From Ashinkailepas kermadecensis (taxonomy: Eukaryota > Arthropoda > Thecostraca > Neolepadidae): a stretch of DNA of 64,000 nucleotides. Below, piece after piece: positions 13,303-24,510 of this stretch. The stretch spans positions 807,001-871,000 of the forward strand of contig JAOTOM010005102.1 of assembly GCA_034440615.1 (NCBI GenBank). The letters are read 5' to 3'. Both the position numbers and the translations under genes were made by a program. Positions within the stretch are counted from its first letter, which is position 1, and every line of letters begins with the position of its first letter. The notes beneath the pieces are model-generated. The model was not told the origin of the DNA. It saw only the letters and a list, made by a program, of their open reading frames with translations, and did not search any database.

Positions 13303-15497
13303 GTTGAGAGGGGCAGCTCGTGTGGTGACCTGTCCCTGCCAGCTGCCGCTCGTGGCCGCGTCAGGCTCGTCAGTGGCCGTTGAGAGGGCCAGCTCGTTGT
13401 GGTGACCTGTCCCTGCCAGCTGCCGCTCGTGGCCGCGTCAGGCTCGCCGGCGGGAGTTGAGAGGGGCAGCTCGTGTGGTGACCTGTCCCGGCCTGCTGCC
13501 GCTCGTGGCCGCGTCAGGCTCGCCAGTGGCCGTTGAGAGGGGCAGCTCGTGTGGTGACCTGTCCCGGCCTGCTGCCGCTCGTGGCCGCGTCAGGCTCGCC
13601 GGCGGGAGTTGAGAGGGGCAGCTCGTGTGGTGACCTGTCCCGGCCTGCTGCCGCTCGTGGCCGCGTCAGGCTCGCCGGCGGCCGTTGAGAGGGGCAGCTC
13701 GTGTGGTGACCTGCCCCGGCCAGCTGCCGCTCGTGGCCGCGTCAGACTCGCCGGCGGGAGTTGAGAGGGGCAGCTCGTGTGGTGACCTGTCCCGGCCTGC
13801 TGCCGCTCGTGGCCGCGTCAGGCTCGCCGGCGGGAGTTGAGAGGGGCAGCTCGTGTGGTGACCTGTCCCGGCCTGCTGCCGCTCGTGGCCGCGTCAGGCT
13901 CGCCGGCGGGAGTTGAGAGGGGCAGCTCGTGTGGTGACCTGTCCCGGCCTGCTGCCGCTCGTGGCCGCGTCAGGCTCGCCAGTGGCCGTTGAGAGGGGCA
14001 GCTCGTGTGGTGACCTGTCCCGGTCTGCTGCCGCTCGTGGCCGCGTCAGGCTCGCCAGTGGCCGTTGAGAGGGGCAGCTCATGTGGTGACCTGTCCCGGC
14101 CTGCTGCCGCTCTTGGCCGCGTCAGGCTCGCCGGCGGGAGTTGAGAGGGAAAGCTCGTGTGGTGACCTGTCCCGGCCTGCTGCCGCTCGTGGCCGCGTCA
14201 GGCTCGCCAGTGGCCGTTGAGAGGGGCAGCTCGTGTGGTGACCTGTCCCGGCCTGCTGCCGCTCTCGTGGCCGCGTCAGGCTCGCCGGCGGGAGTTGAGA
14301 GGGGCAGCTCGTGTGGTGACCTGTCCCGGCCTGCTGCCGCTCGTGGCCGCGTCAGGCTCGCCGGCGGGAGTTGAGAGGGGCAGCTCGTGTGGTGACCTGT
14401 CCCGGCCAGCTGCCGCTCGTGGCCGCGTCAGGCTCGCCGGCGGGAGTTGAGAGGGGCAGCTCGTGTGGTGACCTGTCCCGGCCTGCTGCCGCTCTTGGCC
14501 GCGTCAGGCTCGCCGGCGGGAGTTGAGAGGGGCAGCTCGTGTGGTGACCTGTCCCGGCCTGCTGCCGCTCGTGGCCGCGTCAGGCTCGCCGGCGGGAGTT
14601 GTGAGGGGCAGCTCGTGTGGTGACCTGTCCCGGCCTGCTGCCGCTCGTGGCCGCGTCAGGCTCGCCAGTGGCCGTTGAGAGGGGCAGCTCATGTGGTGAC
14701 CTGTCCCGGCCTGCTGCCGCTCGTGGCTGCGTCAGGCTCGCCAGTGGCCGTTGAGAGGGGCAGCTCGTGTGGTGACCTGTCCCGGCCTGCTGCCGCTCGT
14801 GGCCGCGTCAGGCTCGCCGGTGGCCGTTGAGAGGGGCAGCTCGTGTGGTGACCTGTCCCGGCCTGCTGCCGCTCGTGGCCGCGTCAGGCTCGCCAGTGAC
14901 CGTTGAGAGGGGCAGCTCGTGTGGTGACCTGTCCCGGCCTGCTGCCGCTCGTGGCCGCGTCAGGCTCGCCGGCGGGAGTTGAGAGGGGCAGCTCGTGTGG
15001 TGACCTGTCCCGGCCAGCTGCCGCTCGTGGCCGCGTCAGGCTCGCCGGCGGGAGTTGAGAGGGGCAGCTCGTGTGGTGACCTGTCCCGGCCTGCTGCCGC
15101 TCGTGGCCGCGTCAGGCTCGCCGGCGGGAGTTGAGAGGGGCAGCTCGTGTGGTGACCTGTCCCGGCCTGCTGCCGCTCGTGGCCGCGTCAGGCTCGCCAG
15201 TGGCCGTTGAGAGGGGCAGCTCGTGTGGTGACCTGTCCCGGCCTGCTGCCGCTCTTGGCCGCGTCAGGCTCGCCGGCGGGAGTTGAGAGGGGCAGCTCGT
15301 GTGGTGACCTGTCCCGGCCTGCTGCCGCTCGTGGCCGCGTCAGGCTCGCCAGTGGCCGTTGAGAGGGGCAGCTCGTGTGGTGACCTGTCCCGGCCTGCTG
15401 CCGCTCGTGGCCGCGTCAGGCTCGCCAGTGGCCGTTGAGAGGGGCAGCTCGTGTGGTGACCTGTCCCGGCCTGCTGCCGCTCGTGGCCGCGTCAGGA
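13303..15497. repeat. 76-bp minisatellite, 29 copies
   Basis: Unit from GTTGAGAGGGGCAGCTCG through GGTGACCTGTCCCGG to GTGGCCGCGTCAGGCTCG, then a variable 9-base junction. Two junction types interleave: CCGGCGGGA and CCAGTGGCC. Apparent recombinants are CCGGCGGCC (copy 6) and CCGGTGGCC (copy 21). The leftmost copies carry CCCTGCCAGC where most inner copies have CCCGGCCTGC. It lies in intron 3, about 0.8 kb from exon 3's donor. Confidence 0.97.
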
Positions 15498-16312
15498 TCA
15501 GCGTCGCGATCACACGCAGAGCGCCGCCGCAAAAACTGCATCACCGGCACCGCTGTGCAGTGTGCAGCCGGTGCCGGGCGGGCGGCGGCTGAACGCAGAC
15601 GACGTGTTGACACGACCGATCAACACGCGGCCGCCAGCCCGGCGTAATGGCCTGACGAGCTCCTCAGCAGTCAGCCACCAGACGGCCAGCGCTGGCGGCG
15701 AGAAGCCACCGCCTCACCGTGCTGATCGCGCTGGACAAAGCCTGACCATCGATCGTCGAACATAATGTATATGCTCGTCCCTAAAACCGAAAATTGGTCG
15801 ATGACCATTGAACATGTCTGCTGAAATTCCGTGCAGAAGCAAAATGACAACCTATCAAAGTTAGTGGAAATTTGTGTTTCGATACATTTTAAAAGATCCA
15901 AAAGGTGCTCAAACAATGTTGAAGTTCCTGCAACACGACAAATTTCCAATTTCGCGTTCCACGTCCTCAGCTAGGTTCGGCTCAGCTGGGTTACGAGAGG
16001 TTAGATCAAAGACGTACAATTTTAGTATGGGCAAATAAATGCAAAATTTGGCACGGAAATCCTTCGCGTTGTGGTAATCTTAAAAACTGCCACAGTGCGT
16101 ATTGACCGTTTATATAGACACAAACAGCAATTTGATGGATTATCAGTTTGGTTGCTACTCTCTGGATACTTCCTACTTGACATTTTGCCTTGACTGGAGC
16201 ACGTTATGTCGCTTTACCATCCTGCGGTGTGTCTCTGCTGTCTCCGCTGCGCGACTCGCCCCTCTGCCCGGCCGCCAGCTGTTCCGCCCGCCGCCGCGCC
16301 GTCCACACTCAC
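15498..16312. other. Intron 3, donor-proximal segment next to exon 3
   Basis: Begins in GC-rich sequence that continues from the array, then AT-rich unique sequence, then a GC-rich stretch containing exon 3's donor. No gene or mobile element is recognised. Confidence 0.5.
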
Positions 16313-16416
16313 CACGACCACTCCGGTGTTGTCCCGACCCGGCGTTGAGGTCACCATCGCCCCGAACCACTGGCCCGACTTCTCGTCGATGGCTCGGCCG
16401 CCCGCCACGTTGTTGC
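16313..16416 (-). CDS. Integrin alpha subunit, coding exon 3
   Basis: The acceptor TTCACAG|GC completes G101, followed by 34 codons (residues 102-135) ending in phase 0 at donor GTG|GTGAGT. The motif DEKSGQWFGAMV (111-122) matches the integrin alpha signature that opens blade 2 (family consensus roughly K-x-x-Q-W-F-G-A-T-V), followed by TSTPGRDNTGVVV. Joined to exon 2 it reads PFDTN-G-NNVAGG without a break. The acceptor lies at the inner edge of a 43-bp tandem array carrying four more copies of the same acceptor and first ~15 exon bases. Only this innermost copy leads into the full exon. Confidence 0.93.
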
Positions 16417-16617
16417 CTGTGAAGACGGGACTCGTGAGTGAGGACCGCCACGTTGTTGCCTGCGAAGGCGGGACGCGTGAGTGAGGACCGCCACGTTGTT
16501 GCCTGTGAAGACGAGACGCGTGAGTGAGGACCGCCACGTTGTTGCCTGTGAAGACGGGACGCGTGAGTGGGGACCGCCACGTTGTTGCCTGTGAAGACGG
16601 GACGTGTGAGTGAGGAT
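16402..16617 (-). repeat. 43-bp minisatellite built from exon 3's splice acceptor and exon start
   Basis: Five tandem units begin at about 16402, 16445, 16488, 16531 and 16573. Read on the minus strand, each contains a pyrimidine-rich CGTCTTCACAG (variants CGCCTTCGCAG, CGTCTTCACAG) followed by GCAACAACGTGGCGG. The latter is the first 15 bases of exon 3 with its acceptor. The unit nearest exon 3 is the real acceptor; the four others lie upstream in the transcript. All frames through the array are open. Confidence 0.95.
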
Positions 16618-17691
16618 GTTGTCAGAAGACACGACTCATCCGCTGGGACAGTCGGCATTTGAGACTTCTGTCTCGTCGAGGCGCGTCGCAAATTACGTAG
16701 CTCGGAAGGACAGCTAGCTACTACAAGCTACGACAAGCTGTAGTTTGTACTGCTCACTTGATGGTTTGATTTGCCCGACTGAGAAGAGGTTATGCCGTCT
16801 CGCAGGCTGTAGCAGATCGTAGCTTTAGGTACACGTATTCCTTCTGGCTAAAATGAAAATGTAAAAAAACACGGTTTGATTCGAAGCAGTGAAGTTACGG
16901 TGAGCCAGAATCGGAGTCCTCTGAAACATCCAAACATAAAACACCCCTTATACAGTTGAGCATCAAAATACCATAACTTATAGGATTTCGGAAATGGATT
17001 ATAAGGTAATGCTTTGCTACTTTTTATTCAAAGAAACCAAATAGAATGAGCATTGCATGTAAATAATCCGGCACTTGGATGAGGCGGAAAGTTATATTAT
17101 AAAACTGAAAGCTCATTGCAATACATTGCAAAACGCAGTGAAAGACGCAGTTTCTATGAGAAGAGCCGCATGGGGAGAAGCTGTTATTCTCCTCCAGGTG
17201 AGATGTGAGGAGAGGAGGATACCCTTAGCTTGGTAGCATAAGCAATCACCTTGCCTGTCGGGAGATAGAAAACAGAAATACAGCGATGAACAGCACCAGG
17301 ACTAGCTAATATATTTCCTGGTTGAAGCAGGACGAACTATGAAAAAAATTATTATTATCTCTTCAGTTTCGTGGTGAAAATGTAAGTACGATTATCTCTA
17401 CGATGCATTTAGTTGCTATGAACACCAGGATGCAGTAGTTTGCCAGCTTTTTGTCACAGAATGAAAGGGGTGAATACTCCTGTCTGGCAAGGCTGCAGGG
17501 ACCGTGGAAAGGGGAAGCGAGGAGAGCCCACCCGCACCTTTGAATCAGTTTAACATTGACCCTATATGGCTACTGTATGGAAAGATTGGACTTCAAAATG
17601 GTTCATGTCCTCCCCTCTCCTCCCCCAACTTCGACCCGGCTCCCGTTCCACTGCTATTTCAATCCTGTTCATTTCCAGTGACTTTCGGCCT
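16618..17691. other. Intron 2 segment, no recognisable gene
   Basis: AT-rich unique sequence after the 43-bp array. No open frame of interest and no repeat family recognised. Confidence 0.5.
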
Positions 17692-18621
17692 TTAACACGC
17701 GCCCTGGAGGGCCTCTGAAAATTACGCGCACTGGAGGGGGGGGGGGCGGATTACGCCGCCCCCTAAGATCTCGGCTCCTAGTAAAGCTGGAGGAACGAAA
17801 TTCGCAGGGTGGATGGGTACGGTAGTGAACTCTATTGTGTGCAAATGCCATGACCTTAGGTCAATATCTTCAAGGTCAAATGATGTCAAATTGGCAAAAT
17901 TTTCTGCTTTTGCGTGGCTTGGCTTGTCATCGTTATGGATCGCTGTGATTGTGTTTAAATGCTCAAAAATGGGCATCAATGATGTTTTGGACATTACTAA
18001 TGATGCAATGCAGATGCTAGACTCCACATTTGACCTCAGGTCACCTATATAGCACCACTTTATCAGGTCAGTTATCTGTTCCAGTTACCGGAACCGGGCC
18101 GCCCGCCCGACTGCTCCGTCGGGCAGCTCGGAGCAATCGGCTTCGTGAAGAAAGGAGTGAAGTACATGAATAAAGTATGGAAACGCAATGACACAGTACA
18201 AATGACAAACAGTAGTGCATTTATGACAACATTCCAGTTGATCATGTTTGGTTCCATTAACCTGTCATGAACTTGACCTGACTTGACCTTGGCGACCTAA
18301 TATGACCTTGAAACTATATAGCATATCAATATACATCAAACAAGTCGCTAGTGTTGCGAAGAACACTTCCCTTTTGCGAGTATACGGGAAGCGCATCAGC
18401 GCCGATTTTTGTGGTCTGGCGCGATTTTTTTTTGATTTTAGCGGCCCCTAACTTGACAAATGTTCTGCCGATTTCCATTTTTCTTGCTATGAACGACGCG
18501 CCGTTCATTTCTAAGCAGGTACTCAGAAAATCACGTATATCGACCGATAAAATCTGCAGTTATTTGCGAAAAACCGGAGGGGTGGGCGGATTTCGCCCCC
18601 CCCCTCCAGTGCGCGTGTTAA
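17692..18621. mobile_element. TTAA-flanked non-autonomous element (piggyBac-like)
   Basis: TTAA at 17692-17695 and again at 18618-18621 bound a 922-bp segment with terminal inverted repeats. The left end reads CACGCGCCCTGGAGGG; the right end, reverse-complemented, reads CACGCGCACTGGAGGG. A second inner copy, GCGCACTGGAGGG plus a G run, lies near 17728. TTAA target duplication is the hallmark of piggyBac transposons. The interior has no transposase frame, so it would depend on a helper. AGGTCA-type motifs recur inside. Confidence 0.6.
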
Positions 18622-18905
18622 CATAGCTAAGATTTGCCGAACGTGATCATGTTGATGTCAGTGTTTTCATCTTTCGTATGTATGACCAGGCTATTCAATC
18701 ATCGGATACTAATTGAAATGTGGATTATTCTTAAGCACCAGGCATTTGATTCCGGAGTTGTGAGAGGACGGGGGGGGGGGGCGAAGTTGTGTTACACCCC
18801 GTCACAAGTGACAACAAGCCCCAGGTGGTGTCTGATTAGCTGTCGCACATGGTGTATTCAGCTACCGCCTGGATGCTTGTGTGCCTGTCAAGGCGGTAAG
18901 CCGCT

Positions 18906-19154
18906 CATACTGGACTGAGAGCACGCACTGAGCACCAATCGTCCCCATACTGGACTGTGAGATCAATACTCATCACCAATCGTCTCCATACTGGACTGTG
19001 AGAGCACGCACTGATCACAAATCGTCCCCATACTGGACTGTGAGGCCACGCACTAATCACCAATCGTCACTACACTGGACGGTGAGAGCACGCACTGATC
19101 ACCAACCTTCCCAATACTGGACTATGAGGCCACGCACTGATCACTAACCGACCC
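18906..19154. repeat. 42-bp minisatellite, 6 diverged copies
   Basis: Unit CATACTGGACTGTGAG, then GCACGCACTGATCACCAATCGTCC, with several substitutions and small indels between copies. It directly precedes the LINE relic. Confidence 0.9.
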
Positions 19155-19229
19155 CATTCATTCCATGGCTGGACATTATCGGGATAATGGAAGTTAGCCG
19201 GAGACTACCGCGACCCTGCTATATCTGGC

Positions 19230-19467
19230 TATTGTCGCATTAACGCACAACCCAAGCCCGTCATATATTCGGTATCTTTCATTGCAATTTGGTTTCAGAA
19301 AAAAACATAGCACATACATGTCAATTGCTCTGATGCATAACGAAGTAACTAAATCCCTTGTAAATAATAAATTAGTTTGTACCCTGTATCTGGATTTGAA
19401 AAAGGCCTTTGACACTGTCAGCATCAGCATTTCGTTACAAAAAAATGTACTTTATTGGCTTTAGGGG

Positions 19468-19549
<82 letters not shown>

Positions 19550-20860
19550 TTTTAAACTCACATCTATCAAATAGATCTCAAAGAACCAAGGTACATGACA
19601 TCCTCTTCCAACCATTAAATATCACAATAGGTGTTCCTCAGGGTGCGGTTCTTGGACCTCTGCTATTTCTTCTATACATTAACGATCTCTGCAATGTTTC
19701 CAATTTGGCTAGCTTTTACCTATTTGCAGACGATACTGCCATAACTATTGCAGCTAATGATCATTTTGAATTACAAACTAAAGTAGATGAGGTAATACCC
19801 AAAATCATTGCATGGTTTCATACCAATAGATTATCTATTAATGTTGATAAGACTGGATATCAATTTTTTGTTCCAGGAAACCATGTGATGACCTTCATGT
19901 CAAAATAAATGCTTCTAATATTACAATACATAGCTGTATAAAATATTTAGGTGTATTTATCCATGAAGACATGACGTGGAAAAGCCATATCAATGCCATT
20001 TCTTCAAAACTTAGCAGGAATATTGGAATTACAGGCAAATCTAGGTACTTTCTATAAACTTGTGAATTGCTTCTTCTGTATAATTATTTAATACTGCCAT
20101 ATCTAAATTACTGTGCTGTTGTCTGGGAAGTACGTACCACTCTAAGCTTGACAAGATTATTAAGTTTCAGAAGAGTGTTATTAAGATTGTTGACAAGAAA
20201 CCTTACTTATACCATACAAATGAATTGTTTATCAAACATAGAGTTCTTAAGTTTCTGGACATAGTTGATGAACAATGTATTTACATCATGCTAGGTTTTC
20301 TAAGTCACTCATTACCAGCACCTCTTTATGATATGATATGTTCAACTTCATCAACAAGGTGGCCTCAGAGTTAGACTACACTTTCAAATACCCTTTTCTG
20401 ATATCAATTACAGGATGTTTTCATTACCCTTTATTGCACCAAAAGCCTGGAATAAAATAATCTGCTCTCACTTCCATAGGATTGAAGATGTACCTAGGAA
20501 TAAAATCATTTTGAAAAAAAACACATCAGGCAATACATTAATAGAAAATATGAACTTTTGTAATGAATGTCAGTGATAATGATGTGCTATGCACGGTGAT
20601 CTGGTTGTCTTATTCTGATATTTTCGTTTAAATATCATGTTTCTCTTTTCTTTCTTCTTTCTTCATACTTGGTTCGTCTTTTCTCCTTAGTGTAGTAATA
20701 GTTTAGGAGATGCATGTGCAAAATTATGGATTTGATATTATTTCTCCATTAACACCTATAGCACAGTTTTTTTTTCTGGAGCCCTCGAAGACGTTACTAG
20801 CGTTGCTAATTGTCTGAGAGGGCTTCAGGAACATCTTTTACTAATATCTGGTGGCGGGAT
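19230..20860 (+). pseudogene. CR1/L2-like non-LTR retrotransposon remnant (reverse transcriptase)
   Basis: Fragments of a LINE reverse transcriptase lie in order on the plus strand. QFGFRKKHST and LDLKKAFDTV (19282-19410) are followed by a TA microsatellite. Then come GVPQGAVLGPLLFLLYINDL and YLFADDTA (about 19630-19740), IKYLGVFIHEDMTWKSHI (about 19940), and LPYLNYCAVVWE near 20100. A C-terminal block with APKAWNKII lies near 20440. Frame changes near 19865 and 20055, a stop and the TA insertion make it inactive. The 3' end is placed by eye and no target duplication was found. Confidence 0.8.
19470..19546. repeat. TA microsatellite inside the LINE relic
   Basis: About 76 bp of (TA)n between the KAFDTV block and the GVPQG block of the reverse transcriptase, replacing part of the catalytic palm. 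Confidence 0.97.
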
Positions 20861-21218
20861 CTGTCCAGCAAGAAACAGGAGCGGGGAGTGGTGTGACCTA
20901 TCTTGACTTGCTTACCATGACCTACTTCTCATCCCTGGAATTTAACGTAATTAGGTCGCACGGTTATGGAAGGGCACTCCTGCCTACCTTACCTTTGCTG
21001 GTATGTTAGATGTAAAATTAGAACAGCGTCCTATAGCCTACTTCTGGAAGTCTGGAATCTGCAATCTGGAAATTGTTTTGCCTGTTTTACTACCACAAGC
21101 AAAGCAGGCACATTACTTAGCAGTGCTTTAAAAGCCCAGTTAAAAGTTCCTAGCCCTAGGAAGCTAACGAAAGATCAAGTCAGAATCAATCTCAACCTGG
21201 GCCACCCGATGAAATGTG

Positions 21219-22290
21219 GGGCTGCAACCCAAAGGTGAGCAGTTAGGTGGCGTCCAGCGGTGAACGGTGACAGGTGGGCTGCAACCCAGAGGTGAGCAGT
21301 TAGGTGGCGTCCAGCGGTGAACGGTGACAGGTGGGCTGCAACCCAAAGGTGAGCAGTTAGGTGGCGTCCAGCGGTGAACGGTGACAGGTGGGCTGCAACC
21401 CAGAGGTGAGCAGTTAGGTGGCGTCCAGCGGTGAACGGTGACAGGTGGGCTGCAACCCAAAGGTGAGCGGTTACGTGGCGTCCAGCGGTGAACGGTGACA
21501 GGTGGGCTGCAACCCAGAGGTGAGCAGTTAGGTGGCGTCCAGCGGTGAACGGTGACAGGTGGGCTGCAACCCAGAGGTGAGCAGTTAGGTGGCGTCCAGC
21601 GGTGAACGGTGACAGGTGGGCTGCAACCCAGAGGTGAGCAGTTAGGTGGCGTCCAGCGGTGAACGGTGACAGGTGGGCTGCAACCCAAAGGTGAGCGGTT
21701 ACGTGGCGTCCAGCGGTGAACGGTGACAGGTGGGCTGCAACCCAGAGGTGAGCAGTTAGGTGGCGTCCAGCGGTGAACGGTGACAGGTGGGCTGCAACCC
21801 AGAGGTGAGCAGTTAGGTGGCGTCCAGCGGTGAACGGTGACAGGTGGGCTGCAACCCAAAGGTGAGCGGTTACGTGGCGTCCAGCGGTGGACGGTGACAG
21901 GTGGGCTGCAACCCAGAGGTGAGCAGTTAGGTGGCGTCCAGCGGTGAACGGTGACAGGTGGGCTGCAACCCAGAGGTGAGCAGTTAGGTGGCGTCCAGCG
22001 GTGAACGGTGACGGTGGGCTGCAACCCAAGGTGAGGTTACGTGGCGTCCGCGGTGAACGGTGACAGGTGGGCTGCAACCCAAAGGTGAGCGGTTACTGCG
22101 TCCAGCGGTGAACGGTGACAGGTGGGCTGCAACCCAGAGGTGAGCAGTTAGGTGGCGTCCAGCTGTAAACGGTGACAGGTGGGCTGCAACCCAGAGGTGA
22201 GCAGTTAGGTGGCGTCCAGCGGTGAACGGTGACAGGTGGGCTGCAGCCCAGAGGTGAGCAGTTAGGTGGCGTCCAGCTGTAAACGACGAG
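21219..22290. repeat. 57-bp minisatellite, about 19 copies
   Basis: Unit GTGGGCTGCAACCCAGAG, then GTGAGCAGTTAGGTGG and CGTCCAGCGGTGAACG. A minority type has AAAGGTGAGCGGTTACG; those copies fall at about 21447, 21675, 21846 and 22020, that is every three or four units. Because 57 is 19 codons, minus-strand frames of up to 300 codons run through it. The rightmost units are the most diverged. Confidence 0.97.
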
Positions 22291-23561
22291 AGGTAGCGTG
22301 CGCTGCCGATTTCGGCATTAATGGTATGTACATTCATTGCAATACAACAAAACAATTGGGCAGTTGATGTCAACCCACAGGGATATGTCGTTATTTCCCT
22401 GGGCGCGTTTGATTATTTTTTGCGAGGTGGTTAACTTCGACTGGCCCTGGATAATTTTTTTCGACAAAACTATTTTTGTCACATGGTCACGAGCGGTGGC
22501 AGTTCTTCTCGAATGATAACCGGGGCGAACTGAGCTCGGTATGCGAGGGCTAAGCCTTGGCCTCATTGGCGTCACGGAAAATAATTATGACGGCTGACCC
22601 TCTGCTCCAAGCCGTCGCTGCGTCCGTGTGGTATATGGAGGCGGAAGGGGACATCCGATCTGCTGCCTGGAGCCTCGCTGCGCGCGCCACAGTCGGGTAC
22701 GGCTCGCATGAATATTCAGCGGGCTGGCCGGGGCGGGCGGAACGACGTGTTATTGATGCACGGCACGGTAAACACCCGCTAATCAGCTGTTATTCGATGT
22801 CGCTCTCCGGGTCGGCTCAGGTGTGGCGGCGCAGCGTTACTGTTGCATACTGAGTAACGCTGAGCGGGGGGAGTATACCGAGCAGGGTCGGACGTTCAAC
22901 CTGCTGATTAAGGCACGATATTGACGACGCTTTGTAGTTATACAGCCAATCCCATGGCGTTCATTTTTACTCATTTAGGGACGACGTAGAGCTCCGGTAT
23001 CCCTATGGCTCCACCGTCCATGCTAAAACATTTCACATAGGACATGTCTTAGTGCAGTGCAAAACTTTAAATAATACACGTCTCGGGAAGAGATAGTGAC
23101 GTGATACGAACTACGCATCGGCAACGTATTCCAAAAAGAAGACAGATCTGCATGTGCAATCATAACAGTCTGCGGGCAACATAAAATTTAATGGCCTTCC
23201 CTGACATACTATTAATGGCAGGCACATCGTGGTGCTATACATTCCGAGTGCATACAGCCGTAGCCAGGCAGCCTACCACATCTCAGTGCAAAAAGTCGCC
23301 CGTGACAGTCATAGCAGTCAGCACTGTGACCCCTCCACGCGGGATACATGTGCAACACCACAGCACGTGCCATTCTGCGCGCGCCCAAAAACAACTGCTG
23401 TGTGCCGACTGCTAATGCCGGTCGGACTGTGGTGCAGTCATCGTGCGGGCGTACCGTGCCAAATTGGCCTGGTCATGCGTCACCAGCGACAGGCTCCGGC
23501 TCCAGCGGCAGGCGGTCGGCACGTTCTCACAGCATACCGGAGGTGCCGCATGATGTCACTG
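22291..23561. other. Intron 2 segment, no recognisable gene
   Basis: Mixed unique sequence. The frame at 22557-22853 (+, 98 codons) has no recognised domain. Confidence 0.45.
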
Positions 23562-24510
23562 CATGCCGGCACCGCACAAGTCATAGTCGCATCCCAGCCG
23601 TCCGGCTGTTAGTGGGGCTGGGGCATGCCGGCACCGCACAAGTCATAGTCGCATCCCAGCCGTCCAGCTGTTAGTGGGGCTGGGGCATGCCGGCACCGCA
23701 CAAGTCATAGTCGCATCCCAGCCGTCCAGCTGTTAGTGGGACTGGGGCATGCCGGCACCGCACAAGTCATAGTCGCATCCCAGCCGTCCGGCTGTTAGTG
23801 GGGCTGGGGCATGCCGGCACCGCACAAGTCATGGTCGCATCCCAGCCGTCCGGCTGTTAGTGGGGCTGGGGCATGCCGGCACCGCACAAGTCATAGTCGC
23901 ATCCCAGCCGTCCGGCTGTTAGTGGGGCTGGGGCTGGGGCATGCCGGCACCGCACAAGTCATAGTCGCATCCCAGCCGTCCGGCTGTTAGTGGGGCTGGG
24001 GCATGCCGGCACCGCACAAGTCATAGTCGCATCCCAGCCGTCCGGCTGTTAGTGGGGCTGGGGCATGCCGGCACCGCACAAGTCATGGTCGCATCCCAGC
24101 CGTCCGGCTGTTAGTGGGGCTGGGGCATGCCGGCACCGCACAAGTCATGGTCGCATCCCAGCCGTCCGGCTGTTAGTGGGGCTGGGGCATGCCGGCACCG
24201 CACAAGTCATAGTCGCATCCCAGCCGTCCGGCTGTTAGTGGGGCTGGGGCATGCCGGCACCGCACAAGTCATAGTCGCATCCCAGCCGTCCGGCTGTTAG
24301 TGGGGCTGGGGCATGCCGGCACCGCACAAGTCATGGTCGCATCCCAGCCGTCCGGCTGTTAGTGGGGCTGGGGCATGCCGGCACCGCACAAGTCATGGTC
24401 GCATCCCAGCCGTCCGGCTGTTAGTGGGGCTGGGGCATGCCGGCACCGCACAAGTCATGGTCGCATCCCAGCCGTCCGGCTGTTAGTGGGGCTGTTAGTG
24501 GGGCATGCCA
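23562..24510. repeat. 62-bp minisatellite, about 15 copies
   Basis: Unit GCATGCCGGCACCGCACA, AGTCATAGTCGCATCCC, AGCCGTCCGGCTG, then TTAGTGGGGCTGGGG. It contains two self-complementary cores (GCATGC and AGCCG..CGGCT). One copy near 23930 has an extra GGGCTG. CATAGTC and CATGGTC variants are mixed. Confidence 0.97.

Noticed and set aside
21164..22077. Minus-strand frames of 286 and 300 codons
   Set aside because: The 57-bp unit is 19 codons long, so frames stay open automatically; no coding evidence.
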